Source of the DNA: an uncultured Pelagibacteraceae bacterium
GTDB lineage: Bacteria > Pseudomonadota > Alphaproteobacteria > Pelagibacterales > Pelagibacteraceae
NCBI GenBank assembly: GCA_902543375.1
Contig: CACBYE010000001.1
Coordinates: 62,001 to 126,000, forward strand
Length of the DNA: 64,000 nucleotides
Reading direction: 5' to 3'
Positions 20,194 through 30,593 of this stretch are shown one piece after another (positions within the stretch are counted from its first letter, which is position 1; the number at the start of each line of letters is the position of its first letter). The translations under genes were made by a program, and so were the position numbers. The notes beneath the pieces were generated by a model. That model saw nothing but the letters and a program-made list of their open reading frames with translations, had not been told where the DNA came from and made no database searches.

Positions 20194-21627
20194 TTAAGAA
20201 TTTTTATCTCCTACATATACTGAAACACCTCTAGAGTTGATATCAACATCAAATTTTTTGTGTAATGGAGGAAAAGCTCTTTGAGAACAATCTAATCTAT
20301 CACAGGTTCGACATGACACACCTATTGGTATTTCTGTAGATTTATCATTAATGTTTAAATTTTCAGAGTAAATAAATTCCTTAGCATATTTTGCTTCGCA
20401 TCCCAGACCTATAGACAAAATGCTTTTTGATTGTCCAAATCTTCCAATTCCTTTTTCAACTGTTCTTGCAATACATACATATTTTTCACCATTGGACATT
20501 TTGCTCACAGCAGCTTGAATAACTCCAGGCCTTGTTAAAGCTGAATAAACATTCCAACGAGGACAAGCGCCACCATATCTAGGAATTTCTATTCCGGATA
20601 ATGAAAATCTTTTTGAAATGTTTCCTGCCATATCTACTCTTAAAAAATGAAATGGTATTCCTGGTAATTTCGGATCTTGTAAACAAGTTACCCTGTGAGC
20701 TACTTGCTCAAAAGATGTTGCAAAGGTATTTTGTAATAATTCTAAATCATATTTTAGTTTTTTACATTCCATGTGAAATAACTTGTAGGGCATCAGTATT
20801 GCTGCTCCACAGTAATTTAATAATGCAACTTTAGTCAATTTTTTAGACTCATCAGATGGAAATTTAAATTTTGTTAAATATTCCTCAATTTCTTTATCAG
20901 AACCTTCTTGAGCTATTTGGGCAGCTGCATGAAGTTTTTTTGTTTCCAACGAACTATAATCACTTAATAAAAGTTCTTTTTTATTTTTTCGATAGATTTT
21001 AGAAAAAGGTTTTTTTTCCTCTGGAATAACATCTTTTACAGTTATATCATATTCTGATTTTAAATAATCACATAGAGATATATATCTTGTTCGATTATTT
21101 TTTTGCACCTTTTCAAAAACTTTATTTGCAAAATCTTCTAACTTCGGAAAATAATTTTTATGCTCTTGTAAAAAATCTGAAATTACTTCACCTGGAAATG
21201 AGTTTTTTCTGTTGTCAACGATTTTACCTGATATTGTCTCAATTTTATTGATCATTTCGTGATCCTTCTTTTTTAAAATATCTCCCAATCTTACAATTGC
21301 TCTACCAATTTTTGGATTTGTACCAACAAGATCTTTTACCTCTGGGGCTAAAATATCTAAATCTTCAAATAATTTGTCATCAAGAATTTCTGACAAAGTA
21401 TTTTCTAAGTTAATATCTGTTTTTGAGGTTAATTGAGAGAGCTCGATATTCAGTTTTTCGCAAACTTTTAAAAGTAAATCACCATCTATTTTTCTTTTTC
21501 CACCCTCTATTAAATTTAAATAACTGGGTGAAATATTCAAATCCTCAGCTAATTTGTTAGCTTGAAGACCTAGTTGTCTTCGAAAAGCCTTGATTTTTGG
21601 ACCAATTTTTAAATTTAATTGACTCAT
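20194..21627 (-). CDS. XRE-family regulator with ScfR/RamB-like C-terminal domain
   Basis: N-terminal HTH (IKAFRRQLGLQANKLAEDLNISPSYLNLIEGGKR), C-terminal CRTCDRLDCSQRAFPP; divergent from aceA. Confidence 0.88.
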   Translation of the reverse strand: MSQLNLKIGPKIKAFRRQLGLQANKLAEDLNISPSYLNLIEGGKRKIDGDLLLKVCEKLNIELSQLTSKTDINLENTLSEILDDKLFEDLDILAPEVKDLVGTNPKIGRAIVRLGDILKKKDHEMINKIETISGKIVDNRKNSFPGEVISDFLQEHKNYFPKLEDFANKVFEKVQKNNRTRYISLCDYLKSEYDITVKDVIPEEKKPFSKIYRKNKKELLLSDYSSLETKKLHAAAQIAQEGSDKEIEEYLTKFKFPSDESKKLTKVALLNYCGAAILMPYKLFHMECKKLKYDLELLQNTFATSFEQVAHRVTCLQDPKLPGIPFHFLRVDMAGNISKRFSLSGIEIPRYGGACPRWNVYSALTRPGVIQAAVSKMSNGEKYVCIARTVEKGIGRFGQSKSILSIGLGCEAKYAKEFIYSENLNINDKSTEIPIGVSCRTCDRLDCSQRAFPPLHKKFDVDINSRGVSVYVGDKNS

Positions 21628-21645
21628 ATTTTCTATTAGTAAATT

Positions 21646-21739
21646 TTGTAAATTAATTTTTACAATATTTTTCTTTGATTTACAAGACTTTTAAAGTTTT
21701 TTGTAGATTTTGTAAATCTTGTAAATTATAAGATTTACA
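21646..21739. promoter_or_regulatory. Cluster of TTGTAAA/TTTACAA operator-like palindromes
   Basis: TTGTAAA-N6-TTTACAA at 21646-21665; GATTTACAAGA at 21677; TGTAAATCTT-N9-AAGATTTACA at 21711-21739. Confidence 0.75.
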
Positions 21740-21900
21740 TGGACGAAAAATTAAAAAACACTGAAAACGAAGCTCAAATCATTAGACATGAAGATCTAGC
21801 TAGACACAATAGCAGAGGAATCTACATGAGGGATGATCATTGTGACTGGGGTTCTAGTGGAATGAACGATTTAACTGAGACACTAACAGACTCAAACTAA
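21739..21900 (+). CDS. 53-aa small protein upstream of aceA
   Basis: ATG at 21739, TAA at 21898-21900: MDEKLKNTENEAQIIRHEDLARHNSRGIYMRDDHCDWGSSGMNDLTETLTDSN. Not in ORF track. Confidence 0.65.
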   Translation: MDEKLKNTENEAQIIRHEDLARHNSRGIYMRDDHCDWGSSGMNDLTETLTDSN

Positions 21901-21963
21901 ATCTTATAAATTCTACTAAATTTCATTTTTCAATAATAGCTTTTAAAACCAAAGGAAACAAAG

Positions 21964-23238
21964 ATGAGTGCTGAAAACATCTCATACGACTTAAAAAGAT
22001 TTGCAGGTATTAAAAGGGATTATACTCCAGAAGAAGTTGAAAGACTTAGAGGCTCAATCAAAATTGAATATTCACTTTGTAAACAACAATCCACGAAACT
22101 ATGGAAATTGTTAAATACTGAAAATTATGTAAATACTCTTGGGTCTTTGTCAGGTAACCATGCAGTCCAACATGCGAAAGCTGGTTTGAAAGCAATTTAT
22201 TTAAGTGGTTGGCAAGTAGCTGCTGATGCTAATACCGCAGGTGAAATGTATCCTGATCAATCATTGTATCCTTATGATAGTGCTCCTAAATTGGTTGAGT
22301 CTATGAATAATGCATTAATTAGAGCAGATCAAATTCAACATATGGAACTAAAAGATGGTGACATGAAGAAAGAAAAAAGAATTGATTACATGCTTCCAAT
22401 TATTGCTGATGGAGAAGCAGGTTTTGGTGGTCCTTTAAATGTATTTGAACTTGCGAAAAAATTTATTAAAGCAGGCGCTGCTGGCGTTCATTTCGAAGAT
22501 CAATTAGCGAGTGAAAAAAAATGCGGACATATGGGTGGTAAAGTATTAGTTCCAACAGGTACTATGATTAAAAATTTAAAAGCTGCGAGATTAGCAGCTG
22601 ATATCGCAGATGTACCTTTAATAATTTTAGCCAGAACAGATGCAAATGCAGCAAAATTAATTACAAATGATCATGACGATAATGATAGACCTTTCTTAAC
22701 TGGTGAAAGATCACCAGAGGGTTTTTACTATGTAAAAGCTGGAATTGATCAGGCTATATCTAGAGGTTTAGCATATGCACCTTATTCAGATTTAATTTGG
22801 TGTGAAACTGCAACACCAAATCTTGAAGAAGCAAGAAAATTTGCTGATGCAATCCATGAAAAATTTCCTGGAAAACTTTTAGCATACAATTGCTCACCAT
22901 CTTTTAACTGGAAGAAACATTTATCAGATACTGAAATAGCTTCTTTTCAAAAGGAGATAAGTGCTATGGGTTATAAATTTCAGTTTATTACCCTTGCTGG
23001 ATTTCATACACAGAATATTGCAATTTTTGAGCTTGCCGAAAAATACAAAAAAGAAGGTATGTCTGCTTATTCAAAAATTCAAGAACAAGAATTTGCTCGT
23101 GAAAAAGATGGTTACACTAGTGTGAAACATCAAAGAGAAGTTGGTACATCTTATTTTGATGCAGTTTCTAATACAATAAGTAGTGGTAAAAGTTCAACCA
23201 CAGCAATGGAAGGCTCAACAGAGTCTGAACAATTCTAA
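21964..23238 (+). CDS. aceA: Isocitrate lyase
   Basis: [32 protein letters not shown] motifs. Confidence 0.96.
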   Translation: MSAENISYDLKRFAGIKRDYTPEEVERLRGSIKIEYSLCKQQSTKLWKLLNTENYVNTLGSLSGNHAVQHAKAGLKAIYLSGWQVAADANTAGEMYPDQSLYPYDSAPKLVESMNNALIRADQIQHMELKDGDMKKEKRIDYMLPIIADGEAGFGGPLNVFELAKKFIKAGAAGVHFEDQLASEKKCGHMGGKVLVPTGTMIKNLKAARLAADIADVPLIILARTDANAAKLITNDHDDNDRPFLTGERSPEGFYYVKAGIDQAISRGLAYAPYSDLIWCETATPNLEEARKFADAIHEKFPGKLLAYNCSPSFNWKKHLSDTEIASFQKEISAMGYKFQFITLAGFHTQNIAIFELAEKYKKEGMSAYSKIQEQEFAREKDGYTSVKHQREVGTSYFDAVSNTISSGKSSTTAMEGSTESEQF

Positions 23239-23291
23239 CCAATATAATTCCTCTTAATATATTGTTAAATAATTTACCCAGAAATGGGTTG

Positions 23292-24059
23292 TTAGGATTT
23301 AATATTATAACCTTTTTTCAATAATATTGATACAGCGATCACACATGTCACTAAAAATGAGACCATGGAACCTACACTTATCCAAATATTAAAATCTGAT
23401 ATTCCATAAAATGAAAATCTTAAACCATCAATTAAATAAACTACTGGATTAAAATAAGAAACAGTTTGCCAGAATGGTGGCAACATATCCAGACTATATA
23501 AACTACCCCCTAAAAACACCATTGGAGTAATAACTAATGATGGAATGATTGACATTTGTTCGAAGTTTTTACTTACAACACCAATTAAGAAACCAAATAG
23601 AGCAAAAGTAAAAGAGACTAAAACCAACAAGAATATCATTAATGCTGGATGCTCAACTGTTACTTCAGCAAAAAATGTGGCTGTGGTAAAAATAACAGCA
23701 CCAACTATTAAAGTTTTAGTGGCCCCTGCTCCTACAAAAGCTAAAACTGTTTCAATTGTTGAAATAGGTGCTGCTAAAATCTCGTTGATAGTCCCATTAA
23801 ATTTAGGAAAAAAGATTCCAAAAGAAGTGTTACTAATTGACTGAGTAAGTAGTGTAAGCATTAATAAACCCGGAACTATATACGAACCATAACTAACACC
23901 ATCAATTTTTTGAATGTATCCTCCGATTACTGATCCAAATACAACAAAATATAATGATGTAGATATCACTGGTGAGAGGATAGATTGGCCTACGGTTCTT
24001 AAAAATCTATTCATCTCATGAAAATATATAGCTTTAAAACCGTAATAATTAAATTTCAT
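23292..24059 (-). CDS. ABC-2 type transporter permease
   Basis: Multi-TM ABC-2 permease, partner of the ATPase at 24049. Confidence 0.88.
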   Translation of the reverse strand: MKFNYYGFKAIYFHEMNRFLRTVGQSILSPVISTSLYFVVFGSVIGGYIQKIDGVSYGSYIVPGLLMLTLLTQSISNTSFGIFFPKFNGTINEILAAPISTIETVLAFVGAGATKTLIVGAVIFTTATFFAEVTVEHPALMIFLLVLVSFTFALFGFLIGVVSKNFEQMSIIPSLVITPMVFLGGSLYSLDMLPPFWQTVSYFNPVVYLIDGLRFSFYGISDFNIWISVGSMVSFLVTCVIAVSILLKKGYNIKS

Positions 24060-24984
24060 TGCTCTCCTTAACCAAATTTACAAATATTTTCTCTAAATTA
24101 CTTTGTTCTGTTTTTAAATCTCTTAGCTTTAATCCAGTATCTTTTAAATCCTGCAATAAGTTAGTTATGCCTGTTTGTTTCTCCTGTAGACTGTAAGTAT
24201 AATTTAAATACATTTTATTATCTCCAATATTTAAATTATATTTTTCTAGTGATTTTGGTATTTCGTTAATGCTTTCTTGTAATTCAATTGTAAGCGTTTT
24301 TTGACCCATCTTTTTTAACAATTTTTTTTTTTCCTCAACAAGTATTATTTCGCCCTGATTGATTACACCAACCCTATCTGCAATTGCCTCTGCTTCTTCA
24401 ATATAATGAGTTGTTAAAATAATTGTCACTCCTGTTTTTCTTAATGTATCTACTACTTCCCACATTTCTTTTCTTAGTTCTACATCTACTCCTGCAGTAG
24501 GTTCATCTAAAAATAATATCTTTGGTTCATGAGATAAAGCTTTAGCAATTAAAACTCTCCTTTTCATTCCACCTGACAACTGTCTTAATCTTTGATCTTT
24601 TTTATCCCATAAACTTAAATCTTTTAAAATTTTTTCTATGTGTTCAGGTTTTGGGGATTTGCCGTATAAACCTCTCGAATACGATACAGTATCAAAAACT
24701 GTCTCAAAAGATTCTAAACTTAATTCTTGAGGTACCATTCCAATTCTAGATCTTGTCTCCCTATAATCTTTGATTATATCAAAACCATCGACCATAACTG
24801 TGCCTGACGAGGGTGTAACAATACCACAAATAATACTTATTAAAGTTGTCTTTCCTGCACCATTCGGTCCAAGCATTGCAAGAATTTCACCTTGTTTAAC
24901 TTCAAGACTAACTTTTTTTAATGCATTAAAACCATTATCATAAACTTTGGAAAGACTATTAATTACTATTTGGTTAACTGACAT
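24049..24984 (-). CDS. ABC transporter ATP-binding protein
   Basis: Walker [10 protein letters not shown], signature LSGGMKRR, Walker [13 protein letters not shown]. Confidence 0.95.
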   Translation of the reverse strand: MSVNQIVINSLSKVYDNGFNALKKVSLEVKQGEILAMLGPNGAGKTTLISIICGIVTPSSGTVMVDGFDIIKDYRETRSRIGMVPQELSLESFETVFDTVSYSRGLYGKSPKPEHIEKILKDLSLWDKKDQRLRQLSGGMKRRVLIAKALSHEPKILFLDEPTAGVDVELRKEMWEVVDTLRKTGVTIILTTHYIEEAEAIADRVGVINQGEIILVEEKKKLLKKMGQKTLTIELQESINEIPKSLEKYNLNIGDNKMYLNYTYSLQEKQTGITNLLQDLKDTGLKLRDLKTEQSNLEKIFVNLVKESNEI

Positions 24985-25031
24985 CGTGTCAGATTTATAG
25001 ACATTAATTTTTCTAATGCAATCTACTAATA

Positions 25032-26474
25032 TTAAAACCTTTTAGCTTTTAAAACTAATAATGGTAAAAAAGTTGCAATTACAAAAGATAGAAATAATAA
25101 TGACTGTGACACAATAGGTGTAAACAATTCTTTAGGTAAAAGAACACCAACTAATAAACTTTTGGAGAAATCAGGAGCAGGAAACATTAAAAAACCTCCA
25201 ATCAGTCCAATTATAATAGAAATATATGCATTTTTTTCCTTAATGCTTTTGTTATAAAAACTGTAAAAAACAGTAAGTACAAAAGCACAACAGAATAAAT
25301 CAGCAAGTAAAAATAAATATAAAATATCAAAACCTTTGGATGCAACTATAAAAGAAATAAAAGATAAAAATAAAATTACATATTTAGATAAATTTAAATA
25401 ATTCATTTTTTTATCTAGATTAAACGTTGCTTTACCATCTACAATAATCAAGCTTGATATAGCATTCACCAAAGTATCTACAGTTGAGATGGTTAATGCC
25501 AAACCTAATATAATCACCACAATAGAAAGTAGTTCTGTTTGATCTTTAAGTAATAATGTAAAAAAACCAAGATCTGGTCTGGTAGCTGGGTCTATAGAGA
25601 AAGCAACCATTCCTGTAAATCCCATGTAAAATACGACAGGTATAATAATAAAAAAAGATATAATTAAGCTTTTTTTAAGAGTTACGAAATTTTTAGCAGC
25701 ATATACTCTTTGCCAATTACCCTGATGAAATAAATTAGTTGCAGCTACTGCAATAAAAAAAGTCAAACCAGCTGTATAACTCGGTACGTAAGATGAACTT
25801 AATAGTTGAGGATTTTTTTCTTTTATAAAATTAAAAGAAAATTCAGAGCCTGTAAAAGAGGTTATGTAAAATAGAGAAATTAACAAAAGAACTCCAATAA
25901 CAACCATTTGAATATTATCAGTAAATATAGAAGCTCTTAAGCCTCCATATAAGGTGTAAGCAAGAGTAGAAAGTAAGACAATTAAAGCTGTTATCCAAAG
26001 TTCAGTGCCTGAAATATAATTAATTAAAACAGCTACTGCAGTAACTTCAGCACATAAAAAGATAAACATATAAAAAATTGTCATTAATAAAATTAATTTA
26101 AATAAACTTTTTCCAAATTTTTTACGCATAAATTCAATCAAAGAGGATCCTTTAGGGAAGTCTTTTCTAATTTTTTTTCCAAGATATATTAAAAAAAACA
26201 TAGGAAATGCAGTTCCAAGTGAATATCCTATAATAGCTCCTATTCCTCCCCATGTTGCTGCTGATGCTGGACCAAATAAAATCCATGCTCCTAAAGCTGA
26301 AGCGGTTAAACTTGTTGTTAAAGAAAATAATCCAATATTTCTATTTGCGGTTAAATAGTTGTTTAGACCCTGATATTTTTTCGAGTTATATAAGCCTAAA
26401 AAAACAAATATCAAACTTATGATAATAACTAACGTTAGTGATTTTGATTGACTTAAAAAAAATGCTTTATCCAT
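25032..26474 (-). CDS. thiV: Sodium:solute symporter family transporter, ThiV-like (putative HMP/thiamine-precursor uptake)
   Basis: SSS-family multi-TM protein directly downstream of a TPP riboswitch; matches the described SAR11 ThiV arrangement. Confidence 0.85.
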   Translation of the reverse strand: MDKAFFLSQSKSLTLVIIISLIFVFLGLYNSKKYQGLNNYLTANRNIGLFSLTTSLTASALGAWILFGPASAATWGGIGAIIGYSLGTAFPMFFLIYLGKKIRKDFPKGSSLIEFMRKKFGKSLFKLILLMTIFYMFIFLCAEVTAVAVLINYISGTELWITALIVLLSTLAYTLYGGLRASIFTDNIQMVVIGVLLLISLFYITSFTGSEFSFNFIKEKNPQLLSSSYVPSYTAGLTFFIAVAATNLFHQGNWQRVYAAKNFVTLKKSLIISFFIIIPVVFYMGFTGMVAFSIDPATRPDLGFFTLLLKDQTELLSIVVIILGLALTISTVDTLVNAISSLIIVDGKATFNLDKKMNYLNLSKYVILFLSFISFIVASKGFDILYLFLLADLFCCAFVLTVFYSFYNKSIKEKNAYISIIIGLIGGFLMFPAPDFSKSLLVGVLLPKELFTPIVSQSLLFLSFVIATFLPLLVLKAKRF

Positions 26475-26476
26475 TT

Positions 26477-26545
26477 GTATCCCTTTCTGAATTACCGGAC
26501 AGGTTCTTAGGGTTTAATCTCAGTCTGTTAAGACACCCCTTTTAA
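26477..26545 (-). ncRNA. TPP (THI-box) riboswitch
   Basis: Complement reads AAAAGGGGTGTCTTAACAGACTGAGATTAAACCCTAAGAACCTGTCCGGTAATTCAGAAAGGGATAC: GGGGTG, CTGAGA, ACCC..GAACCTG and GGTAAT conserved blocks in order. Confidence 0.93.
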
Positions 26546-26552
26546 AATATAA

Positions 26553-26840
26553 TTATACTTTATTATCCATAATTTCAACCATGCATTTGGTTGCGTATTC
26601 TTTCCATTCAGCTGAAGTTTTACCTTTTAGACTATTTAAATGATCACGATTATTTTGAATATTTTCTTTGTGTTTAACTTTATCTTTTTCATCTAAATTT
26701 GCTTCCATATTTACTAAATTTTTCTCCATGGCTCTTATCCAGCTATTTCCCAGCTCAACACATTTTTTATCGTCTTTTTCATCGCAGATTTGTTTAAAAA
26801 AATTAAAAATAACATCGTCAGTCTTTACTGAGTTACTCAT
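26553..26840 (-). CDS. Hypothetical 95-aa protein
   Basis: Intact ORF; no family recognised. Confidence 0.6.
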   Translation of the reverse strand: MSNSVKTDDVIFNFFKQICDEKDDKKCVELGNSWIRAMEKNLVNMEANLDEKDKVKHKENIQNNRDHLNSLKGKTSAEWKEYATKCMVEIMDNKV

Positions 26841-26850
26841 TAATGGAATA

Positions 26851-27030
26851 TTATTTTTTAAAACAATTATTTACTAAGATTGCCATTAAAATCCACATCA
26901 CAAAAACTTCACCATTTGTAAAAGAATAATCCGCTCCAGCAAAACCAGCGGCAAAATTTATTGCATAAATAATTATTGTCGAAATAACCAAACTTATGAC
27001 AAGATTTATAAGCCCACTTACATAGTTCAT
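26851..27030 (-). CDS. 59-aa small membrane protein
   Basis: MNYVSGLINLVISLVISTIIIYAINFAAGFAGADYSFTNGEVFVMWILMAILVNNCFKK read from the complement. Not in ORF track. Confidence 0.6.
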   Translation of the reverse strand: MNYVSGLINLVISLVISTIIIYAINFAAGFAGADYSFTNGEVFVMWILMAILVNNCFKK

Positions 27031-27124
27031 AATTTTATCTTAGCCAGAATTAATATTAATGCAAATTATATTTCTATTCTAAATTGAATTTTTTTATGAA
27101 AGCTGAATACTACAAACCAGTCAG

Positions 27125-27179
27125 GTTGTATTCAAGAAATATATTTTATTTAAACTAAAATTAATTACTTGAATACAAC
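27125..27179. repeat. 12-bp perfect inverted repeat
   Basis: GTTGTATTCAAG (27125-27136) and CTTGAATACAAC (27168-27179). Confidence 0.85.
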
Positions 27180-27323
27180 TTAACTAAAATTTAATCTTTT
27201 TTACATAAGGAGGTAGTTTCTATGAATAAAATGCCACCTGATACTTAGCTGGCAAACTTAATGTTTCATAAAAACGAAAACGATAAAAATAAAAGTCTAA
27301 TTAGACTTGAGTGCCAAAAAAGC

Positions 27324-27373
27324 GATTAAGGGATGCTTTTTTGGTTGGACAACCAAAAAGCAAACCCTTAGTC
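27324..27373. terminator. Long imperfect hairpin, possible terminator for the convergent minus-strand gene
   Basis: GATTAAGGG..GCTTTTTTGGTTG / CAACCAAAAAGC..CCCTTAGTC; minus-strand copy followed by CGCTTTTTT. Confidence 0.65.
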
Positions 27374-27383
27374 AATTTTAAAG

Positions 27384-27839
27384 TTAATGTGGCGCTCTAA
27401 ATTTACTATGACAGGCTTTACAATTGCTCCACATCATCTGAGTTAAAGTAGCCCTAATATCATCAGAGTCCTCTATTAATGATGTTAATTTGATCATATC
27501 ATCTGATGATTTTGTCATTAAATCATTGAACTCTTTTTTATTTTCCCAGATCAAAGGAAGAGCCTCGGTTTTAAAACCTTCTTTTGAATTTTCTGGAAAA
27601 TATTCAATTAAAGTTTTGTAATTTTCACTCATTTCTATCATTAAAGATTTCGACTTATCGAATTCTCCTTTACTAGCCAAAGCTTGTACTCTTTTTGCAG
27701 TGCTATAATTCTTGCTAAATAGGGCTTTTCTTCCTTTTATTATTTCCTCAACAGACATTTCGGAATTAACTGGAAGTGACAATAATACGAAAATTAAAAT
27801 GCAGAAAAAATATTTAATTACTTTTATAATAAATAACAT
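27384..27839 (-). CDS. Cytochrome c' (class II) family protein
   Basis: Signal-like N-terminus; C-terminal CKACH haem motif; four-helix composition. Confidence 0.85.
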   Translation of the reverse strand: MLFIIKVIKYFFCILIFVLLSLPVNSEMSVEEIIKGRKALFSKNYSTAKRVQALASKGEFDKSKSLMIEMSENYKTLIEYFPENSKEGFKTEALPLIWENKKEFNDLMTKSSDDMIKLTSLIEDSDDIRATLTQMMWSNCKACHSKFRAPH

Positions 27840-28367
27840 ATGAAACTAAAGAATACCCTAACAGAATATGGAGCTATTTCCAGAATATTTCATTGGTTAA
27901 GTGCCACAGTATTAATAATTCAAATTCCTTTAGGTATGTATCTAGTAGACATGGATTTCAGTGAGAAAAGATTAACCACAGAAAATATTCACGTTACAAT
28001 CGGTATTAGTATATTTTACTTAACTATACTAAGGCTTATTTATAAAACCTTTAATCCAACTCCAAACTTAAATGATAGTATTTTTCTTGGTCAGAAAATA
28101 ATTGCAAAATTAAATCATGTTTTTTTGTATATTTCAATTTTGGTAATAACAATTTCAGGTGCTCTAAAAAAATTATATAACGGTGAGGAACTTAATATGT
28201 TTTTTTTTAATCTTGAAATTCAAGATAATTTTGATTTAGCAGAAATATTTTACGAAATCCATATCCTAAGCAATTATACACTTATCGCATTAATATCCTT
28301 ACATATTTCTGCTGTTATAATTCATAAAATATTGTTTAAGGAGAATTTGCTTAAAAAAATTTTATAA
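27840..28367 (+). CDS. Cytochrome b561 family protein
   Basis: RIFHWLSATVLIIQIPLGMY; IHVTIGISIFYLTILRLIY; multi-TM with spaced His. Confidence 0.87.
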   Translation: MKLKNTLTEYGAISRIFHWLSATVLIIQIPLGMYLVDMDFSEKRLTTENIHVTIGISIFYLTILRLIYKTFNPTPNLNDSIFLGQKIIAKLNHVFLYISILVITISGALKKLYNGEELNMFFFNLEIQDNFDLAEIFYEIHILSNYTLIALISLHISAVIIHKILFKENLLKKIL

Positions 28368-29072
28368 TATAATACAATTTAATTTGTCTTTAAATTTTAA
28401 TTTATTTTTATAACTGTAATCAATTTCTCGGATACCTTGAGAAATTTGTTTTTTGGATAAAGGTATTAAAGTTGAAATATATCTATTTTTAACCATATCT
28501 AAGTATTTTTTTTTACTTATTTTCACTTTAAAAATAAATCTTTTTTGAATTCTTTGAGGATATAAATTTGTAATAATCTTCAATATTTTTTTATCTCGCA
28601 TAAGAGATCTGCTAAGTTTAAGTTTCATTAATTTAAAAGTTGGAATTTCGTTGTTTATCATATCCAGAGTAAAAATTAAAATTTTACCTTTTGTATTTAA
28701 AATTTTTTCTAATGATTTTAATAATTTTTTTACCTCATTTAATTTTATTAAATGAATTGTTTGTTTAATCAAAATTAAATCAAATTTTTGACTTTTTCTC
28801 AATGAAAGATCTAAAATATTTGCTCTTTTAAAATTAATTCTTTTATCTCTATCTTTGTGATTTATAATATCTATACCCAAAGGTTTATATTTAAGTTTTA
28901 ATCTTGAACTTAATGAACCTAAAATTTTTCCTCTACCGCAACCAATATCTAAAATTTTAAAATTTGAATTAATGTTAGTATTTTTGATTAAAAATTTATT
29001 GAATGAATTAATATAATTTTTTGAAGATAGCCAAGTTTGATTATCCCAATTTTTAATGACAGTTGATGCCAT
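28362..29072 (-). CDS. SAM-dependent methyltransferase
   Basis: ILDIGCGRGKILGSL motif I. Confidence 0.82.
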   Translation of the reverse strand: MASTVIKNWDNQTWLSSKNYINSFNKFLIKNTNINSNFKILDIGCGRGKILGSLSSRLKLKYKPLGIDIINHKDRDKRINFKRANILDLSLRKSQKFDLILIKQTIHLIKLNEVKKLLKSLEKILNTKGKILIFTLDMINNEIPTFKLMKLKLSRSLMRDKKILKIITNLYPQRIQKRFIFKVKISKKKYLDMVKNRYISTLIPLSKKQISQGIREIDYSYKNKLKFKDKLNCIIL

Positions 29073-29490
29073 ATCTTTTTAATTTCCAATAATTATAAGG
29101 CCATGGTGTTAAAAAACCTACAATAAGCATTAAAGGTACAACCCACCATGTTAATATTGCTCCACCAGTTAAAAAATAATCTGTTAAGTTCATTGTGGTT
29201 TCCATACTTATCATCGAAATAAAGCTCATACCAAAAGCGGTTTTTATTGCATTTTTAAATTTAAAATTTTGACCAAGTAAAATAATAGTTTCAAGTATAA
29301 TGCTGGTTATCAAACCATTTAAAATAGCTAACAACATTATGGCCATAACAGGAAAAGGTATTTTCGTTATTTGAAAAAATAAAATAGTTCCAAAATCTCC
29401 TATTGAACAACCAAGTAAACACCACGCAGTATTTTTTGCACTTTGTTTCCAGGAATTTCTGCATGACCAGTCAAATGTGGTGGTTTCCAT
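29053..29490 (-). CDS. DUF4396-like membrane protein
   Basis: SWKQSAKNTAWCLLGCSIGDFGTI..., MSMETTMNLTDYFLTGG. Confidence 0.65.
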   Translation of the reverse strand: METTTFDWSCRNSWKQSAKNTAWCLLGCSIGDFGTILFFQITKIPFPVMAIMLLAILNGLITSIILETIILLGQNFKFKNAIKTAFGMSFISMISMETTMNLTDYFLTGGAILTWWVVPLMLIVGFLTPWPYNYWKLKRYGINCH

Positions 29491-29512
29491 AATATTGTGA
29501 TAATATTAAATT

Positions 29513-30193
29513 ATGATTTTTAAACAAGTTTTTGACCAAAAATCTAGTACTTACACTTACATAATTGCCTCAGCAGAAGGAAGGGAGGCCTTGATTATAG
29601 ATCCCGTTTTAGAAAACGTTGAAGATTACATTAAAATACTCAATCAATTAAATTTAAAATTAGTTAAAGTAATAGATACTCATATTCATGCTGATCACGT
29701 TACAGGTGCAGGTAAATTAAGAGAAAAAACAAAGTGTGTTACTATAATGGGAGAACATACTCCAACAGATGCTGTTGAAGTTAAAGTGAAAGATGATGAA
29801 ATAATTCAACTTGATAAATTCAAAATCAGAGCTCTCTATACACCTGGACATACATCTGATAGTTTTTGTTTTTTAATGAATAATTATCTATTTTCTGGAG
29901 ATACATTGCTAATTAATGGTACTGGTAGAACTGATTTTCAAAATGGAAGTTCTAAAGATGCTTATAATTCAATTTTTAATAGACTATTGAAATTGCCTGA
30001 TGAAACACTTTTGTATCCAGCCCATGATTATAAAGGTGAAACAGTTAGTACTATCGGAAAGGAAAAAAGATCTAATCCAAGATTACAGGTTAAAAATGTA
30101 GATGAATATATCGATATTATGAACAATCTTAATTTAAAAAAACCAGAAAAAATTGACTTTAACGTTGAAAGTAATCTTAAATTAGGATCTTAA
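29513..30193 (+). CDS. MBL-fold metallohydrolase (persulfide dioxygenase/glyoxalase II-like)
   Basis: DTHIHADHVTGAGKLR, LFSGDTLLINGTGRTDFQ, YPAHDYKG. Confidence 0.9.
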   Translation: MIFKQVFDQKSSTYTYIIASAEGREALIIDPVLENVEDYIKILNQLNLKLVKVIDTHIHADHVTGAGKLREKTKCVTIMGEHTPTDAVEVKVKDDEIIQLDKFKIRALYTPGHTSDSFCFLMNNYLFSGDTLLINGTGRTDFQNGSSKDAYNSIFNRLLKLPDETLLYPAHDYKGETVSTIGKEKRSNPRLQVKNVDEYIDIMNNLNLKKPEKIDFNVESNLKLGS

Positions 30194-30585
30194 GTCTTAA
30201 TCGAGGATTTTATAGCCTCGTAAATTAAATCCTTGGTCGTTTCTCCAACGCTTCTATATATCTCCTCATTATTTTTGAAGATTAAAAGTGTGGTTTGATA
30301 TTGTACATTTAATAAATTTGAAATTTCCTTATTTGTTACGTCAAAAGAAAAATATTCAATATTATCAAATTTGATATCCGACAATCCACCCTCTTCTTTT
30401 GCAGTTTTTAAAATTTTCATTTGACCTGCGCAAGATGAACAATATTTAATCCAAGAACTTACTACAACAAATTTACCTTCAGATTGTGCTTTATTAAACA
30501 AGTCTTTACTAAAAGTTGTTTTTTTGTCCATCGCAATGGCATTAAAAGAAACTACGCAAAAAAATAAAACTAATAACTTTTTCAT
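30190..30585 (-). CDS. Periplasmic thioredoxin-like protein
   Basis: Signal-like N-terminus, CSSC motif. Confidence 0.75.
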   Translation of the reverse strand: MKKLLVLFFCVVSFNAIAMDKKTTFSKDLFNKAQSEGKFVVVSSWIKYCSSCAGQMKILKTAKEEGGLSDIKFDNIEYFSFDVTNKEISNLLNVQYQTTLLIFKNNEEIYRSVGETTKDLIYEAIKSSIKT

Positions 30586-30593
30586 CCAAAATT

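Noticed and set aside
27222-27329. Pyrrolysine explanation for the in-frame TAG
   Set aside because: No pyl genes visible and no precedent in SAR11 known to me; TAG appears as a normal stop elsewhere in the window (e.g. 7795-7797).
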